DNA from: JAFGBM01 sp964564915
GTDB lineage: Bacteria > Actinomycetota > Actinomycetes > Actinomycetales > Demequinaceae
NCBI GenBank assembly: GCA_964564915.1
Contig: CAZMCU010000013.1
Span: forward strand, 1 to 35,765
Length of the DNA: 35,765 nucleotides
Reading direction: 5' to 3'
Every line of letters begins with the position of its first letter. Position 1 is the stretch's first letter. Position numbers and translations under genes: made by a program. This document shows, one piece after another, positions 16,317 through 25,100 of the stretch. Under the pieces are notes generated by a model. The model saw only the letters and a list, made by a program, of their open reading frames with translations. It did not search any database and was not told the origin of the DNA.

Positions 16317-16694
16317 ATGTCCCTCGCCCCGGAAATCGCCTCCAAGCTCAAGCGCGACGCCGCCGGCCTCATTTGCGCCGTCATTCAGCAGTACGACACG
16401 GGCGAGGTTCTGATGGTCGGATGGATGAACGACGACGCCCTCGATCTCACCCTCCGCGAGGGGCGGGTCGTTTTCTGGAGCAGGAGTCGGCAATCGCTGT
16501 GGCGCAAGGGAGATACGTCCGGACACGCGCAGTGGGTCAAGTCGCTCTGGCTCGATTGCGACGCCGATGCGGTACTGGTCAAGGTCGACCAAGTCGGACT
16601 GGCGTGCCACACCGGCGCGCGCACGTGCTTCGAAGTCGGGGGAGATCTGGGCGCGGAGGTCGGCTACCGGGAGGACGGCCAGAAGGATGGCTGA
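16317..16694 (+). CDS. hisI: Phosphoribosyl-AMP cyclohydrolase HisI
   Basis: This 125-residue enzyme opens the adenine ring of phosphoribosyl-AMP in histidine synthesis. The signature WSRSRQSLWRKGDTSGHAQ (54-72), the Mg ligands Asp80, Asp82 and Asp84 in LDCDADA, and the zinc cysteines Cys97 and Cys104 in CHTGARTC are all present. It is the single-domain form without the HisE pyrophosphohydrolase. GGAGG at 16303-16307 serves the ATG at 16317, so this gene uses a normal ribosome binding site. It follows the exporter by 28 bases and overlaps trpE by 8 bases. Confidence 0.96.
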   Translation: MSLAPEIASKLKRDAAGLICAVIQQYDTGEVLMVGWMNDDALDLTLREGRVVFWSRSRQSLWRKGDTSGHAQWVKSLWLDCDADAVLVKVDQVGLACHTGARTCFEVGGDLGAEVGYREDGQKDG

Positions 16695-18234
16695 GGCGCC
16701 CGCCTCGATTCGATGGGGAAGTACCTGGCCTGCGCTCGATGTCTTTGTGGGACTGGGGTCGACCCACCGGGTTGTGCCCGTCGTTCGGCGCCTTCTTGCC
16801 GACGGGGTTACTCCCGTAGCCGTCTATCGGGCGCTCGCCGCCAATCGACCGGGCACCTTCATCCTCGAATCCGTCGAACCCGATGGCGCGCGGGCGAGGT
16901 TCTCGTTCGTGGGGGTGCGATCGCGGGCTCAGCTGACGGCCGTTGGGTTGGACGGACGCTGGACGGGCGACGTTCCCGTCGGCCTTCATGATGGACCCCC
17001 GATCGCGGCGATCCGCGAGGCGCTCACCTTGATGGAGTCGGAGGCGATCGCGGGGTTGCCTCCCCTGACCGGGGGCCTCGTCGGCGTTCTCGGCTGGGAC
17101 GTGATTCACGAATGGGAGCCGACGCTACCGACGGAGGCTCCCCGCGAAATCCCGATCCCCGACGTTGCCCTCCTCTTCGCCACCGACCTTGCCGCGATCG
17201 ATCACCAGGACGGTAGCGTCTGGCTCATCGCCAACGCCGTCAACGGCGACGGTCGGGAGGCGGGAATCGAGGCAGCCTATGCGGACGCGGTCCGGCGTCT
17301 CGACGACATGGAAGCCGCCCTCGAATCCGCGATCGCTCCCGAAGTCTCGGTCGAGAAGGATGGACCCGATCCGGTGGTCACCGCTCGAACCCCTCCGGGC
17401 GAGTACGAGAAGGTCGTCGAGTACTGCAAGGAGGCCATTCGCGATGGTGAGGTCTTCCAAGTGGTGCCGTCCCAACGATTCGACCTCGAGTGTGAGGCGT
17501 CCCCGTTCGACGTCTACCGGGTCCTCAGGACGCTCAACCCCAGCCCCTACATGTATTACTTCCAGTTGAGGGACCGGGAGGGGAGGGACTTCGCGGTCGT
17601 CGGGGCGAGCCCGGAATCCATGGTCTCCGTTAAGGATCGACGGGTTTTGACGTTCCCGATCGCGGGGTCACGACCCAGGGGAGAAACACCGGAAGACGAC
17701 GCGATCCTGCAGAAGGACCTGCTCGCCGATCCCAAGGAAGTTGCGGAGCACATCATGCTCGTCGACCTGGCGCGCAACGACCTCGCACGGGTGTGCGCCC
17801 CCACCTCGGTCGAGGTCATCGACTTCATGGCGGTGAACCGCTACAGCCACATCATGCACATCTGCTCGACCGTCGTCGGGCGACTCGAGGAGCGTTACAC
17901 GGCGCTCGACGCGTTCACCGCGACGTTCCCCGCCGGAACCCTGTCCGGGGCACCCAAGCCCCGAGCCATCGCCCTCATCGACGAGGTCGAGCTCACTCGA
18001 CGGGGACTCTACGGGGGAGCGGTCGGCTACTTCGATTTCGCGGGGAACATGGATACGGCCATCGCGATCAGGACCGCGGTGATCGCGAGCGGGGTGGCTC
18101 ACGTCCAGGCGGGAGCGGGAATCGTCGCGGATTCCGTGCCCGTGCGAGAAGAGCAAGAGACCCGAGACAAGGCCGCGGCGCTCGTCAAGGCGATCTCCTT
18201 GGCGTCGCGACTGGTGGTCCTCGACCCTCGGTAA
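16687..18234 (+). CDS. trpE: Anthranilate synthase component I TrpE
   Basis: This 515-residue protein converts chorismate, with ammonia from TrpG, to anthranilate, the first step to tryptophan. The tryptophan feedback site is visible as ILESVE (Glu61-Ser62) and NPSPYMYYFQ. The catalytic chorismate-binding domain holds FQVVPSQRF, VGASPESMV, IAGSRPRGETPEDD, LVDLARNDL, TFPAGTLSGAPK and YGGAVGYFDFAGNMDTAI. There is no fused TrpG domain, and trpG and trpD are not in the window. The ATG at 16687 overlaps the hisI stop by 8 bases, so translation is probably coupled. A hairpin follows the gene at 18254-18275. Confidence 0.95.
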   Translation: MAEAPASIRWGSTWPALDVFVGLGSTHRVVPVVRRLLADGVTPVAVYRALAANRPGTFILESVEPDGARARFSFVGVRSRAQLTAVGLDGRWTGDVPVGLHDGPPIAAIREALTLMESEAIAGLPPLTGGLVGVLGWDVIHEWEPTLPTEAPREIPIPDVALLFATDLAAIDHQDGSVWLIANAVNGDGREAGIEAAYADAVRRLDDMEAALESAIAPEVSVEKDGPDPVVTARTPPGEYEKVVEYCKEAIRDGEVFQVVPSQRFDLECEASPFDVYRVLRTLNPSPYMYYFQLRDREGRDFAVVGASPESMVSVKDRRVLTFPIAGSRPRGETPEDDAILQKDLLADPKEVAEHIMLVDLARNDLARVCAPTSVEVIDFMAVNRYSHIMHICSTVVGRLEERYTALDAFTATFPAGTLSGAPKPRAIALIDEVELTRRGLYGGAVGYFDFAGNMDTAIAIRTAVIASGVAHVQAGAGIVADSVPVREEQETRDKAAALVKAISLASRLVVLDPR

Positions 18235-18253
18235 TGCCCGCTTCGCGTGCGCC

Positions 18254-18275
18254 GAGGGGGCGGTGACACCCCCTC
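18254..18275 (+). terminator. Hairpin between trpE and trpC
   Basis: GAGGGGG (18254-18260) and CCCCCTC (18269-18275) form a perfect 7-base-pair stem with an 8-base loop. No T-run follows, so it is at best a weak terminator or a pause/processing site ahead of the internal trpC promoter. Confidence 0.4.
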
Positions 18276-18287
18276 TCTCGCGACGGC

Positions 18288-18293
18288 TACCAT
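18288..18293 (+). promoter_or_regulatory. Putative -10 box (TACCAT) of an internal trpC promoter
   Basis: TACCAT ends 6 bases before an ATG at 18300, the same spacing as at other leaderless genes here. GTGACA at 18263-18268 could be a -35 element, though 19 bases is a long spacer. Confidence 0.45.
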
Positions 18294-18299
18294 GGGAGC

Positions 18300-18317
18300 A
18301 TGGGAGCGACGGCCTAA
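18300..18317 (+). CDS. Five-codon leader mini-ORF MGATA, coupled to trpC
   Basis: ATG at 18300 starts five codons (Met-Gly-Ala-Thr-Ala) and ends in TAA at 18315-18317, whose last A is the first base of the trpC ATG (TAATG). It lies 6 bases after the TACCAT box, so it would be the first codon of a leaderless mRNA. There is no tryptophan codon, so this is not a classical attenuator. I infer that it loads ribosomes at the 5' end and passes them to trpC by reinitiation. Confidence 0.4.
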   Translation: MGATA

Positions 18318-19126
18318 TGGACGTGCTGGACGGAATCGTCGCCGGGGTGCGCGAAGACCTCGAGGTGCGACAGCAGCACACCCCTATGGATGCGCTCAAG
18401 GAACGCGCCGCGAGGCAAGGCGAGGCGAGGGACGCGCGACAGATTCTGGGGTGCAAGGAAGTCGCGGTCATCGCGGAAGTCAAGCGCTCCAGTCCCTCCA
18501 AAGGAGATCTCGCCGAAATCGCCGATCCCGCGGCCCTCGCGACGGAGTACGAGGCGGGTGGGGCGTCCGTCATTTCCGTCCTGACGGAGGAGCGGCGGTT
18601 CGGGGGAAATCTCTGTGACCTTGACGCCGTCCGTGCGAAGGTGGACATCCCGATCCTCCGCAAAGACTTCGTCATCAGCCCGTATCAAGTGTGGGAGGCG
18701 CGCGCCCACGGCGCCGACATGGTCCTCCTCATCGTCGCCGCGGTCGAGCAGATAGCCCTGGAGTCGCTGGTCGAGCGTGTCCACTCCCTGGGCATGACGG
18801 CGCTCGTGGAGGTTCACGAACTGGCGGAGGTATCCCGGGCGGTCGACGCCGGTGCGCGAGTCATTGGGGTCAACGCCCGCAACCTTCGGACCCTCGAGGT
18901 CGATCGCGATACCTTCGCGATCATCGCGCCCGCCATCCCCGACGGGATCATCAAGATCGCGGAATCCGGAATCCGCGACAGTCACGATGTGGTCGAATAC
19001 GCGCGACTGGGGGCGGACGCCGTCCTCGTCGGTGAAGCCCTCGTCAAAGATCGCGACCCACGGACCGCCGTGGCTGAGATGGTGGCGGCCGGTGCTCATC
19101 CCGCCCTTCGGGCGGTCCGTCCGTGA
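18317..19126 (+). CDS. trpC: Indole-3-glycerol phosphate synthase TrpC
   Basis: This 269-residue TIM-barrel enzyme closes the indole ring from CdRP. The catalytic and phosphate-binding motifs are AEVKRSSPSKG, SVLTEERRFGG, LRKDFVISPYQV, ALVEVHE, GVNARNLRTLEV and IAESGI, followed by GADAVLVGEALVK. ATG 18317 gives the usual N-terminus MDVLDGIVAGVREDLEVR; the longer in-frame extension to GTG 18263 is not family-like. There is no good ribosome binding site, and the start overlaps the stop of the MGATA mini-ORF. Its stop overlaps the trpB GTG (GTGA). Confidence 0.95.
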   Translation: MDVLDGIVAGVREDLEVRQQHTPMDALKERAARQGEARDARQILGCKEVAVIAEVKRSSPSKGDLAEIADPAALATEYEAGGASVISVLTEERRFGGNLCDLDAVRAKVDIPILRKDFVISPYQVWEARAHGADMVLLIVAAVEQIALESLVERVHSLGMTALVEVHELAEVSRAVDAGARVIGVNARNLRTLEVDRDTFAIIAPAIPDGIIKIAESGIRDSHDVVEYARLGADAVLVGEALVKDRDPRTAVAEMVAAGAHPALRAVRP

Positions 19127-20331
19127 CGGAGTCGCTCCAGGCCGTCCCCGGCCCACATTTCGGGAAATACGGGGGACGATTCGTTCCTGAGGCCCTCATG
19201 GCCGCTCTCGACGAACTTTCCGATGCCTACGACAAGGCGCGGGTCGACCCCGGATTCCAGGAGGAACTCGACCGGCTCGCACGGGACTACTCCGGCCGTC
19301 CCAGCATCGTCACGGAAGTCCCGCGTTTCGCTCAGCACGCCGGTGGAGCCCGCGTCGTGCTCAAGCGTGAAGACCTCAATCACACGGGATCCCACAAGAT
19401 CAACAACGTGCTGGGTCAGGCGTTGCTGACCAAAAGGATTGGGAAGACGAGGGTCATCGCGGAAACGGGGGCGGGGCAGCACGGGGTCGCCACGGCGACG
19501 GCGGCGGCGCTGATGGATCTGGAGTGCGTCGTCTACATGGGCGAGGAGGACACTCACCGCCAGGCACTCAACGTCGCCCGTATGGAGCTCCTGGGGGCGA
19601 CCGTCATCCCGGTCACGTCCGGATCCCGCACCCTCAAGGACGCGATTAACGAGGCCTACCGCGACTGGGTCGCGAACGTCGAGACGACCAACTACGTCTT
19701 CGGCACGGCGGCGGGCCCCCATCCTTTTCCGACGATGGTTCGGGACTTCCAGCGGGTCATCGGGGTTGAGGCGCGTGCCCAAATGCTCGCGCTGGGGGGC
19801 CTTCCCGATGCCGTTATCGCCTGCGTCGGAGGGGGCTCCAATGCGATCGGCATCTTCGACGCGTTCCTCGACGACGCCGAAGTGCGACTGATCGGATGCG
19901 AGGCAGCGGGCGACGGGGTCGAGACGGGGAGACACGCGGCCACCATCGTTGGGGGAAGGCCCGGAGTGCTTCACGGTTCCCGGTCGTACATCCTCCAGGA
20001 CGAGGAGGGGCAAACTCAGACCTCCCATTCGATCTCAGCCGGGCTCGACTACCCCGGCGTCGGCCCCCAGCACGCATGGCTCGCGGAGATCGGGAGAGCC
20101 GAGTATTGGGCGGTCACGGACGCGGAGGCGATGGAGGCGTTCCGGCTCCTCTGCCGGACCGAGGGGATCATTCCGGCGATCGAGTCGGCCCATGCATTAG
20201 CGGGAGCGATGAGGTACGGCACCGAGGCGGGACCCGGGGCGACGATATTGGTCAACCTTTCCGGCAGGGGAGACAAAGACGTGGAGACGGCGGCCCGGTG
20301 GTTCGGCATGCTCCCCGGAGCCCACGGGTGA
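19123..20331 (+). CDS. trpB: Tryptophan synthase beta chain TrpB
   Basis: This 402-residue PLP enzyme joins indole, channelled from TrpA, with serine to make tryptophan. PLP forms a Schiff base with Lys92 in NHTGSHKINN. ETGAGQHGVATA, the phosphate cup GGGSNAIGIF and the C-terminal LVNLSGRGDKD are all present. KYGGRFVPE near the N-terminus is typical of the TrpB1 form that partners TrpA. The GTG start overlaps the trpC stop and the gene's stop overlaps the trpA GTG, so the three are tightly coupled. Confidence 0.97.
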   Translation: MTESLQAVPGPHFGKYGGRFVPEALMAALDELSDAYDKARVDPGFQEELDRLARDYSGRPSIVTEVPRFAQHAGGARVVLKREDLNHTGSHKINNVLGQALLTKRIGKTRVIAETGAGQHGVATATAAALMDLECVVYMGEEDTHRQALNVARMELLGATVIPVTSGSRTLKDAINEAYRDWVANVETTNYVFGTAAGPHPFPTMVRDFQRVIGVEARAQMLALGGLPDAVIACVGGGSNAIGIFDAFLDDAEVRLIGCEAAGDGVETGRHAATIVGGRPGVLHGSRSYILQDEEGQTQTSHSISAGLDYPGVGPQHAWLAEIGRAEYWAVTDAEAMEAFRLLCRTEGIIPAIESAHALAGAMRYGTEAGPGATILVNLSGRGDKDVETAARWFGMLPGAHG

Positions 20332-21128
20332 GCGCCGTAACGGAGCGGCTCGCTGCCGCGAAAGCGGAGGGCAGGAGCGCGCTCATCGGGTACCTTCCCA
20401 TCGGCTTCCCTACCGTCGAGGGTTCGATCACGGCGATGACCGCGATGGTGGAGGCGGGTGCCGATCTTGTCGAGGTAGGGATTCCCTACACCGACCCCGT
20501 GCTCGATGGCCCCGTGATCCAGCACGCGGCGGAAGCCTCCCTCGCTGGGGGAACGAGGGTCAAGGACGCCTTCACGGCGGTACGCGCGATCACCGAGGCC
20601 GGCGCCCCCGCCGTCGTCATGACGTACTACAACCCGATCCTGCAATACGGCCTGGAAAGGTTCGCGACCGATCTGGCCGCCGCGGGGGGTGCGGGCGTGA
20701 TTACACCGGACCTGACCCCCGACGTCGGGGGAGACTGGATCGCGGCGGCGTCGAACGCGGGGATCGATCGCATCTTCCTCGTCGCCCCAAGTTCGACCCC
20801 CGAGCGACTCCACCTGACGGTGGCCGCCACGACGGGCTTCGTCTACGCCGCTTCCCTCATGGGGGTGACGGGGGAACGCTCCGCGGTCGGTGAGGCGGCG
20901 GAACGACTCGTCGCGCGCACGAGGGAAGCCGGAGCCGAGTACGTATGTGTGGGGTTGGGGGTCTCTACCGGAGTGCAAGCCGCCGAGGTCGCCCGATACG
21001 CTGACGGGGTCATCGTGGGCAGCGCGTTCGTGCGCACCCTCGTGGATTCGCCTACCCTGGAGGACGGCGTGGTCGCCCTAAAGGCGAAGGTCGCCGAGAT
21101 GGCACAGGGAGTGAGAGGACAGCAATGA
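20328..21128 (+). CDS. trpA: Tryptophan synthase alpha chain TrpA
   Basis: This 266-residue TIM barrel splits indole-3-glycerol phosphate to indole and glyceraldehyde 3-phosphate. The two catalytic acids are in LVEVGIPYTDPVLDGP: the Glu of VEVG and the Asp of LDGP. The usual LADGP reads VLDGP here. VMTYYNPILQYG, LTPDVGGDW, YAASLMGVTGER and VGLGVSTG (phosphate binding) are also in order. The GTG start at 20328 overlaps the trpB stop (GTGA), and its stop overlaps the lgt start (ATGA). Confidence 0.96.
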   Translation: MSAVTERLAAAKAEGRSALIGYLPIGFPTVEGSITAMTAMVEAGADLVEVGIPYTDPVLDGPVIQHAAEASLAGGTRVKDAFTAVRAITEAGAPAVVMTYYNPILQYGLERFATDLAAAGGAGVITPDLTPDVGGDWIAAASNAGIDRIFLVAPSSTPERLHLTVAATTGFVYAASLMGVTGERSAVGEAAERLVARTREAGAEYVCVGLGVSTGVQAAEVARYADGVIVGSAFVRTLVDSPTLEDGVVALKAKVAEMAQGVRGQQ

Positions 21129-22039
21129 TCCGGACGAGCATTCCGAGCCCTCCCGAGAACTGGGCCTCGATTCCCCTATGGGGAGATCTCCGCATCCACG
21201 TGTACGCCTTGGCGATCCTCACGGGCGTCTTCTTCGCCATCTGGTTGACACAGCGACGGTGGGTGGCTCGCGGGGGGAACCCCGCGGCGATCGAGGAAAT
21301 CGCGGTGTGGGCGGTGCCCTTCGGAATTGTCGGGGGGCGTCTCTATCACGTGGTCTCCACGCCCGGACCATACTTCGGCACGGACGGCCACCCCCTCGAA
21401 GCGTTCAAGATCTGGCAAGGGGGCCTCGGGATTTGGGGAGCCGTAGCCGTCGGAGCACTCGGCGCATGGATCGGTGCCCGACGACAGCACGTATCGTTCT
21501 CCGCCTTCATGGACGCCGCGGCACCCGCGGTGCTGATCGCCCAGGCGATCGGTCGCATCGGTAACTACTTCAACCAGGAGTTGTTCGGAGGGCCGACGAG
21601 CCTTCCGTGGGGTCTGGAGATTCCTTACGACAGTCCGGCGTTCCCTCGGGATGCCACGACCGGGGCGCGGCTATACGCGGAGGGACAACTCTTCCACCCC
21701 ACGTTCCTGTACGAGATGCTGTGGGCCCTTGCGGGAGCGGCCCTCATCATCATCCTCGACCGCCGCCTACGGCTTCGCTACGGACGCGTGTTCTGGCTCT
21801 ACGTCATCGTCTACACCTCCGGTCGCCTGTGGATCGAGATGCTTCGCATCGACGAAGCCGTATACGTGTTCGGCGTCCGCATCAACGTGTGGGTCGCGGC
21901 GCTCGTCCTGCTCCTGGGCATCGGGATGTTCGTCCTCGTCGGCCGTCGCCACGAGGGGGAACCGATCGACGACACCCCCGCTCGTTCGCTTGAGGCCCCT
22001 CAAGCCGCCAAGGGAAAGTCGACACCCCCACAGAAGTGA
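21125..22039 (+). CDS. lgt: Phosphatidylglycerol-prolipoprotein diacylglyceryl transferase Lgt
   Basis: This 304-residue integral membrane enzyme adds diacylglycerol to the lipobox cysteine of prolipoproteins, the first step of lipoprotein maturation. The signature GRIGNYFNQELFG begins at residue 143, with the essential Arg144 and Asn147. HVYALAILTGVF, FGIVGGRLYHV, IWQGGLGIWGA, HPTFLYEMLWAL and GRLWIEMLRIDEA are further family motifs. About seven hydrophobic segments are visible. AGAGGA precedes the ATG, which overlaps the trpA stop. Three lipoproteins in this window (FKBP, beta-propeller and esterase) would be its substrates. lgt after trpA is conserved in actinobacteria. Confidence 0.96.
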   Translation: MIRTSIPSPPENWASIPLWGDLRIHVYALAILTGVFFAIWLTQRRWVARGGNPAAIEEIAVWAVPFGIVGGRLYHVVSTPGPYFGTDGHPLEAFKIWQGGLGIWGAVAVGALGAWIGARRQHVSFSAFMDAAAPAVLIAQAIGRIGNYFNQELFGGPTSLPWGLEIPYDSPAFPRDATTGARLYAEGQLFHPTFLYEMLWALAGAALIIILDRRLRLRYGRVFWLYVIVYTSGRLWIEMLRIDEAVYVFGVRINVWVAALVLLLGIGMFVLVGRRHEGEPIDDTPARSLEAPQAAKGKSTPPQK

Positions 22040-22056
22040 GGCACAACGGTTCGCGG

Positions 22057-22062
22057 TACTCT
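22057..22062 (+). promoter_or_regulatory. Weak candidate -10 box (TACTCT) upstream of gltB
   Basis: TACTCT fits the TANNNT pattern in the 106-base gap after lgt and would give a leader of about 75-80 bases. A TTGACA at 22075-22080 has no matching -10 box 17 bases downstream. The true start site is uncertain. Confidence 0.25.
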
Positions 22063-22112
22063 GGTATTCCTCGCTTGACACGGGACGACGGCGCCCCTCA
22101 ACCCCCACAAGA

Positions 22113-22126
22113 CCGGCACGTGCCGG
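22113..22126. promoter_or_regulatory. Perfect 14-base palindrome CCGGCACGTGCCGG before gltB
   Basis: The 14-base sequence equals its own reverse complement. It ends 6 bases before the gltB ribosome binding site GAAGGA (22133-22138) and 19 bases before the ATG. It could be an operator for a dimeric regulator of glutamate synthesis, or a small mRNA hairpin near the ribosome binding site. Confidence 0.4.
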
Positions 22127-22145
22127 AAGACTGAAGGACGGTGTG

Positions 22146-25100
22146 ATGGCCGCTCACGGAGGCGTCCACGAGTCGGGTCACGGATTCTACGACCCCGCAC
22201 ACGAGCACGACTCGTGTGGAGTGGCGTTCGTCGCCACCCTCAGGGGGACCCCGGGGCGTGACATCGTCGATGCTGGCCTGGCGGCGCTTCGCAACCTGGA
22301 ACACCGTGGTGCCGTCGGAGCGGAACAGGAAACGGGGGATGGGGCGGGAATCCTCACCCAGATTCCCGACGCCTTCCTCCGAAAGGTCGTCGACTTCGAC
22401 CTTCCCCCCGTCGGTTCGTACGCCGTGGGTATCGCGTTCCTCACACCGGGACGTGAGGACATCGAGGTGAAGGCCGTCTCGAGCGCGGCGACCAAGGAGG
22501 GTGTGAAGGTTCTGGGGTGGCGCGACGTTCCCGTCGATCCCACCCCGGTCGGCCCGTCCGCCCGCGAAGCTATACCGGAGTTCCGCATGGTCGTCATGGC
22601 AGCGGAGGGACTCTCGGGGATCGATCTGGACCGCAAGGTCTATCGGGTTCGGCGTCGAGCGGAACACTCCAAGGATGTGTTCTTCGCGTCGCTTTCGGCG
22701 CGCACCTTAACGTACAAGGGGATGGTGACCACCTATCAACTCGAGAAGGTCTTCCCCGACCTCCTCGACCCCGATTTCGCTTCCGAGATCGCGATGGTTC
22801 ACTCGCGGTTCTCGACGAACACCTTCCCGTCGTGGCGACTCGCCCAACCGTTGCGTGCCATCGCCCACAACGGGGAAATCAACACGTTGAGGGGCAACCG
22901 CAACTGGATGGCCGCCCGCGAAGGCCTCCTCGCTTCGCCACTGTTGGGGAACACCAAGGATCTGAGCCCCATTTGTACCCCAACCGGATCCGACACGGCC
23001 AACTTCGACGAGGTCCTCGAACTTCTCTGCCTTGGGGGTCGTAGCCTCCCCCATGCCGTCCTCATGATGATTCCCGAGGCGTGGCAGAACAATCCCGAGA
23101 TCGACCCCGCCCGGCGTGCCTTCTACGAATACCACGGGTGCCTCATGGAGCCGTGGGATGGTCCCGCCGCCCTTCACTTCAGCGACGGCACGCTTGTGGG
23201 CGCCGTCCTCGACCGCAATGGCCTTCGCCCCGGTCGGTTCTGGGTGACGGACGACGGCCTTGTGGTCGCCGGCTCCGAGGCGGGACTCCTGGACATCGAT
23301 CCCGCGAAGGTGATTCGCAAGGGCCGACTCCAACCGGGGAGGATGCTGCTCGTCGACACCGCGGAGGGGCGGATCATCGAGGACTCGGAGATCAAGACCA
23401 CCCTTGCCGCGGAGCACCCGTACGAGGAATGGCTTGCGGGAAACATGGTTCGGCTCTCCGACCTGCCGGACCGCGAACACGTCTCCCACTCCAGTAGTTC
23501 GGTAGCCCGACGTCAGCGGACGTTCGGATACACGGAAGAGGACCTCAAAGTCATCCTGGCTCCGATGGCGCGGAACGGAGCGGAGCCCATCGGCGCCATG
23601 GGCAGCGACACCCCGATTGCGGCGCTCTCGAACCGCCCCAGGATGCTCTTCGACTACTTCACTCAGATCTTCGCGCAGGTGACCAACCCGCCGCTCGACG
23701 CCATCCGCGAGGAAATCGTCACCGCGCTGAGCGACACCATCGGCCCCGAACCGAACCTCTTCGAGACGACGGCCGACCACGCTCGCAAACTGGTCCTCGA
23801 TTTCCCCGTGATCGACAACGACGAACTCGCCAAGATCATGCACATCGACGCCGATCCCAAGGCCAAGGGGGCGTTCCGGGCCCATCGCATCTCGGGCCTC
23901 TACCCCGTCCGGGCGGGGGGCGAGGGACTGGCCGCCCGACTCGAGGAGATTTTTGCGGAGTGCGATCAGGCGCTCGCGGACGGGGCGAGTTTCGTTGTCC
24001 TCTCCGACCGTGACTCCGACATCGACCGTGCCCCCATCCCATCGCTGCTGCTCACGAGTGCGGTCCACCACCACCTCGTCCGCCAGCACACTCGCACCCA
24101 ATTGGCTCTCATCATCGAGGCGGGTGACGTGAGGGAGACTCACCACGTTGCGCTGCTCATCGGTTACGGGGCCGCCGCCGTCAATCCGTACCTCGCGATG
24201 GAAACGGTCGAGGAACTCGCCAGCCAGGGGTTCCTCGGAAACCTGACACCAGCGAAGGCCCAGCGAAACCTCATCAAGGCCCTCGGCAAGGGGGTCCTCA
24301 AGGTGATGTCGAAGATGGGAATTTCGACGATTGCCTCCTACCGGGGTGCCCAAGTGTTCGAGGCCGTCGGCCTATCGAAGAAACTCGTCGACCGGCACTT
24401 CGCCGGTACCCCCAGCCAGATCGACGGGGTTGGGCTTGACGTCATCGCGGACGAGGTGGCGAAGCGGCACGCCGACGCCTACCCCCACTCGGGTGCGTTG
24501 CAGCCCCACCGGGGGCTCAATAGCGGAGGCGAGTACCAGTGGCGGCGCGACGGCGAGGAGCACCTCTTCGACCCCGACTCCATCTTCAAGCTCCAGCATG
24601 CGACCCGCACGCGGCAGTACGCGGTCTTCAACGAGTACACCGATCTCATCGATAACCAGTCGAAGCGCCTCATGACGATTCGGGGGTTGTTCGAGTTCGC
24701 AAGCGACCGGGAACCGATTCCCCTCGAAGAAGTCGAGCACGTCAGTGACATCGTCAAGCGGTTCAGCACGGGCGCGATGTCCTACGGCTCCATCTCCGAA
24801 GAAGCCCACACGACGCTGGCCGTCGCGATGAACCACCTGGGCGCCCGGTCGAATACGGGAGAAGGAGGAGAGCTCCCCGATCGTCTCTACGATCCGGAGC
24901 GTCGCAGCGCGATCAAGCAGGTCGCCTCCGGTCGTTTCGGGGTGACGAGTGAGTACCTCGTGAACGCCGATGACATTCAGATCAAGATGGCCCAAGGCGC
25001 CAAGCCGGGGGAGGGCGGTCAACTCCCGGGCCCCAAGATCTATCCCTGGATCGCGAAAACCCGACACTCGACCCCCGGTGTCGGCCTAATCTCCCCCCCT

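Noticed and set aside
22075..22134. TTGACA plus a small TTG-started frame in the gltB leader, ending over the ribosome binding site.
   Set aside because: No -10 box lies at the right distance from TTGACA, and nothing supports translation of the frame beyond its position.
22707..24353. A 548-residue reverse open frame.
   Set aside because: It is antisense to conserved gltB sequence and has no recognisable domain.
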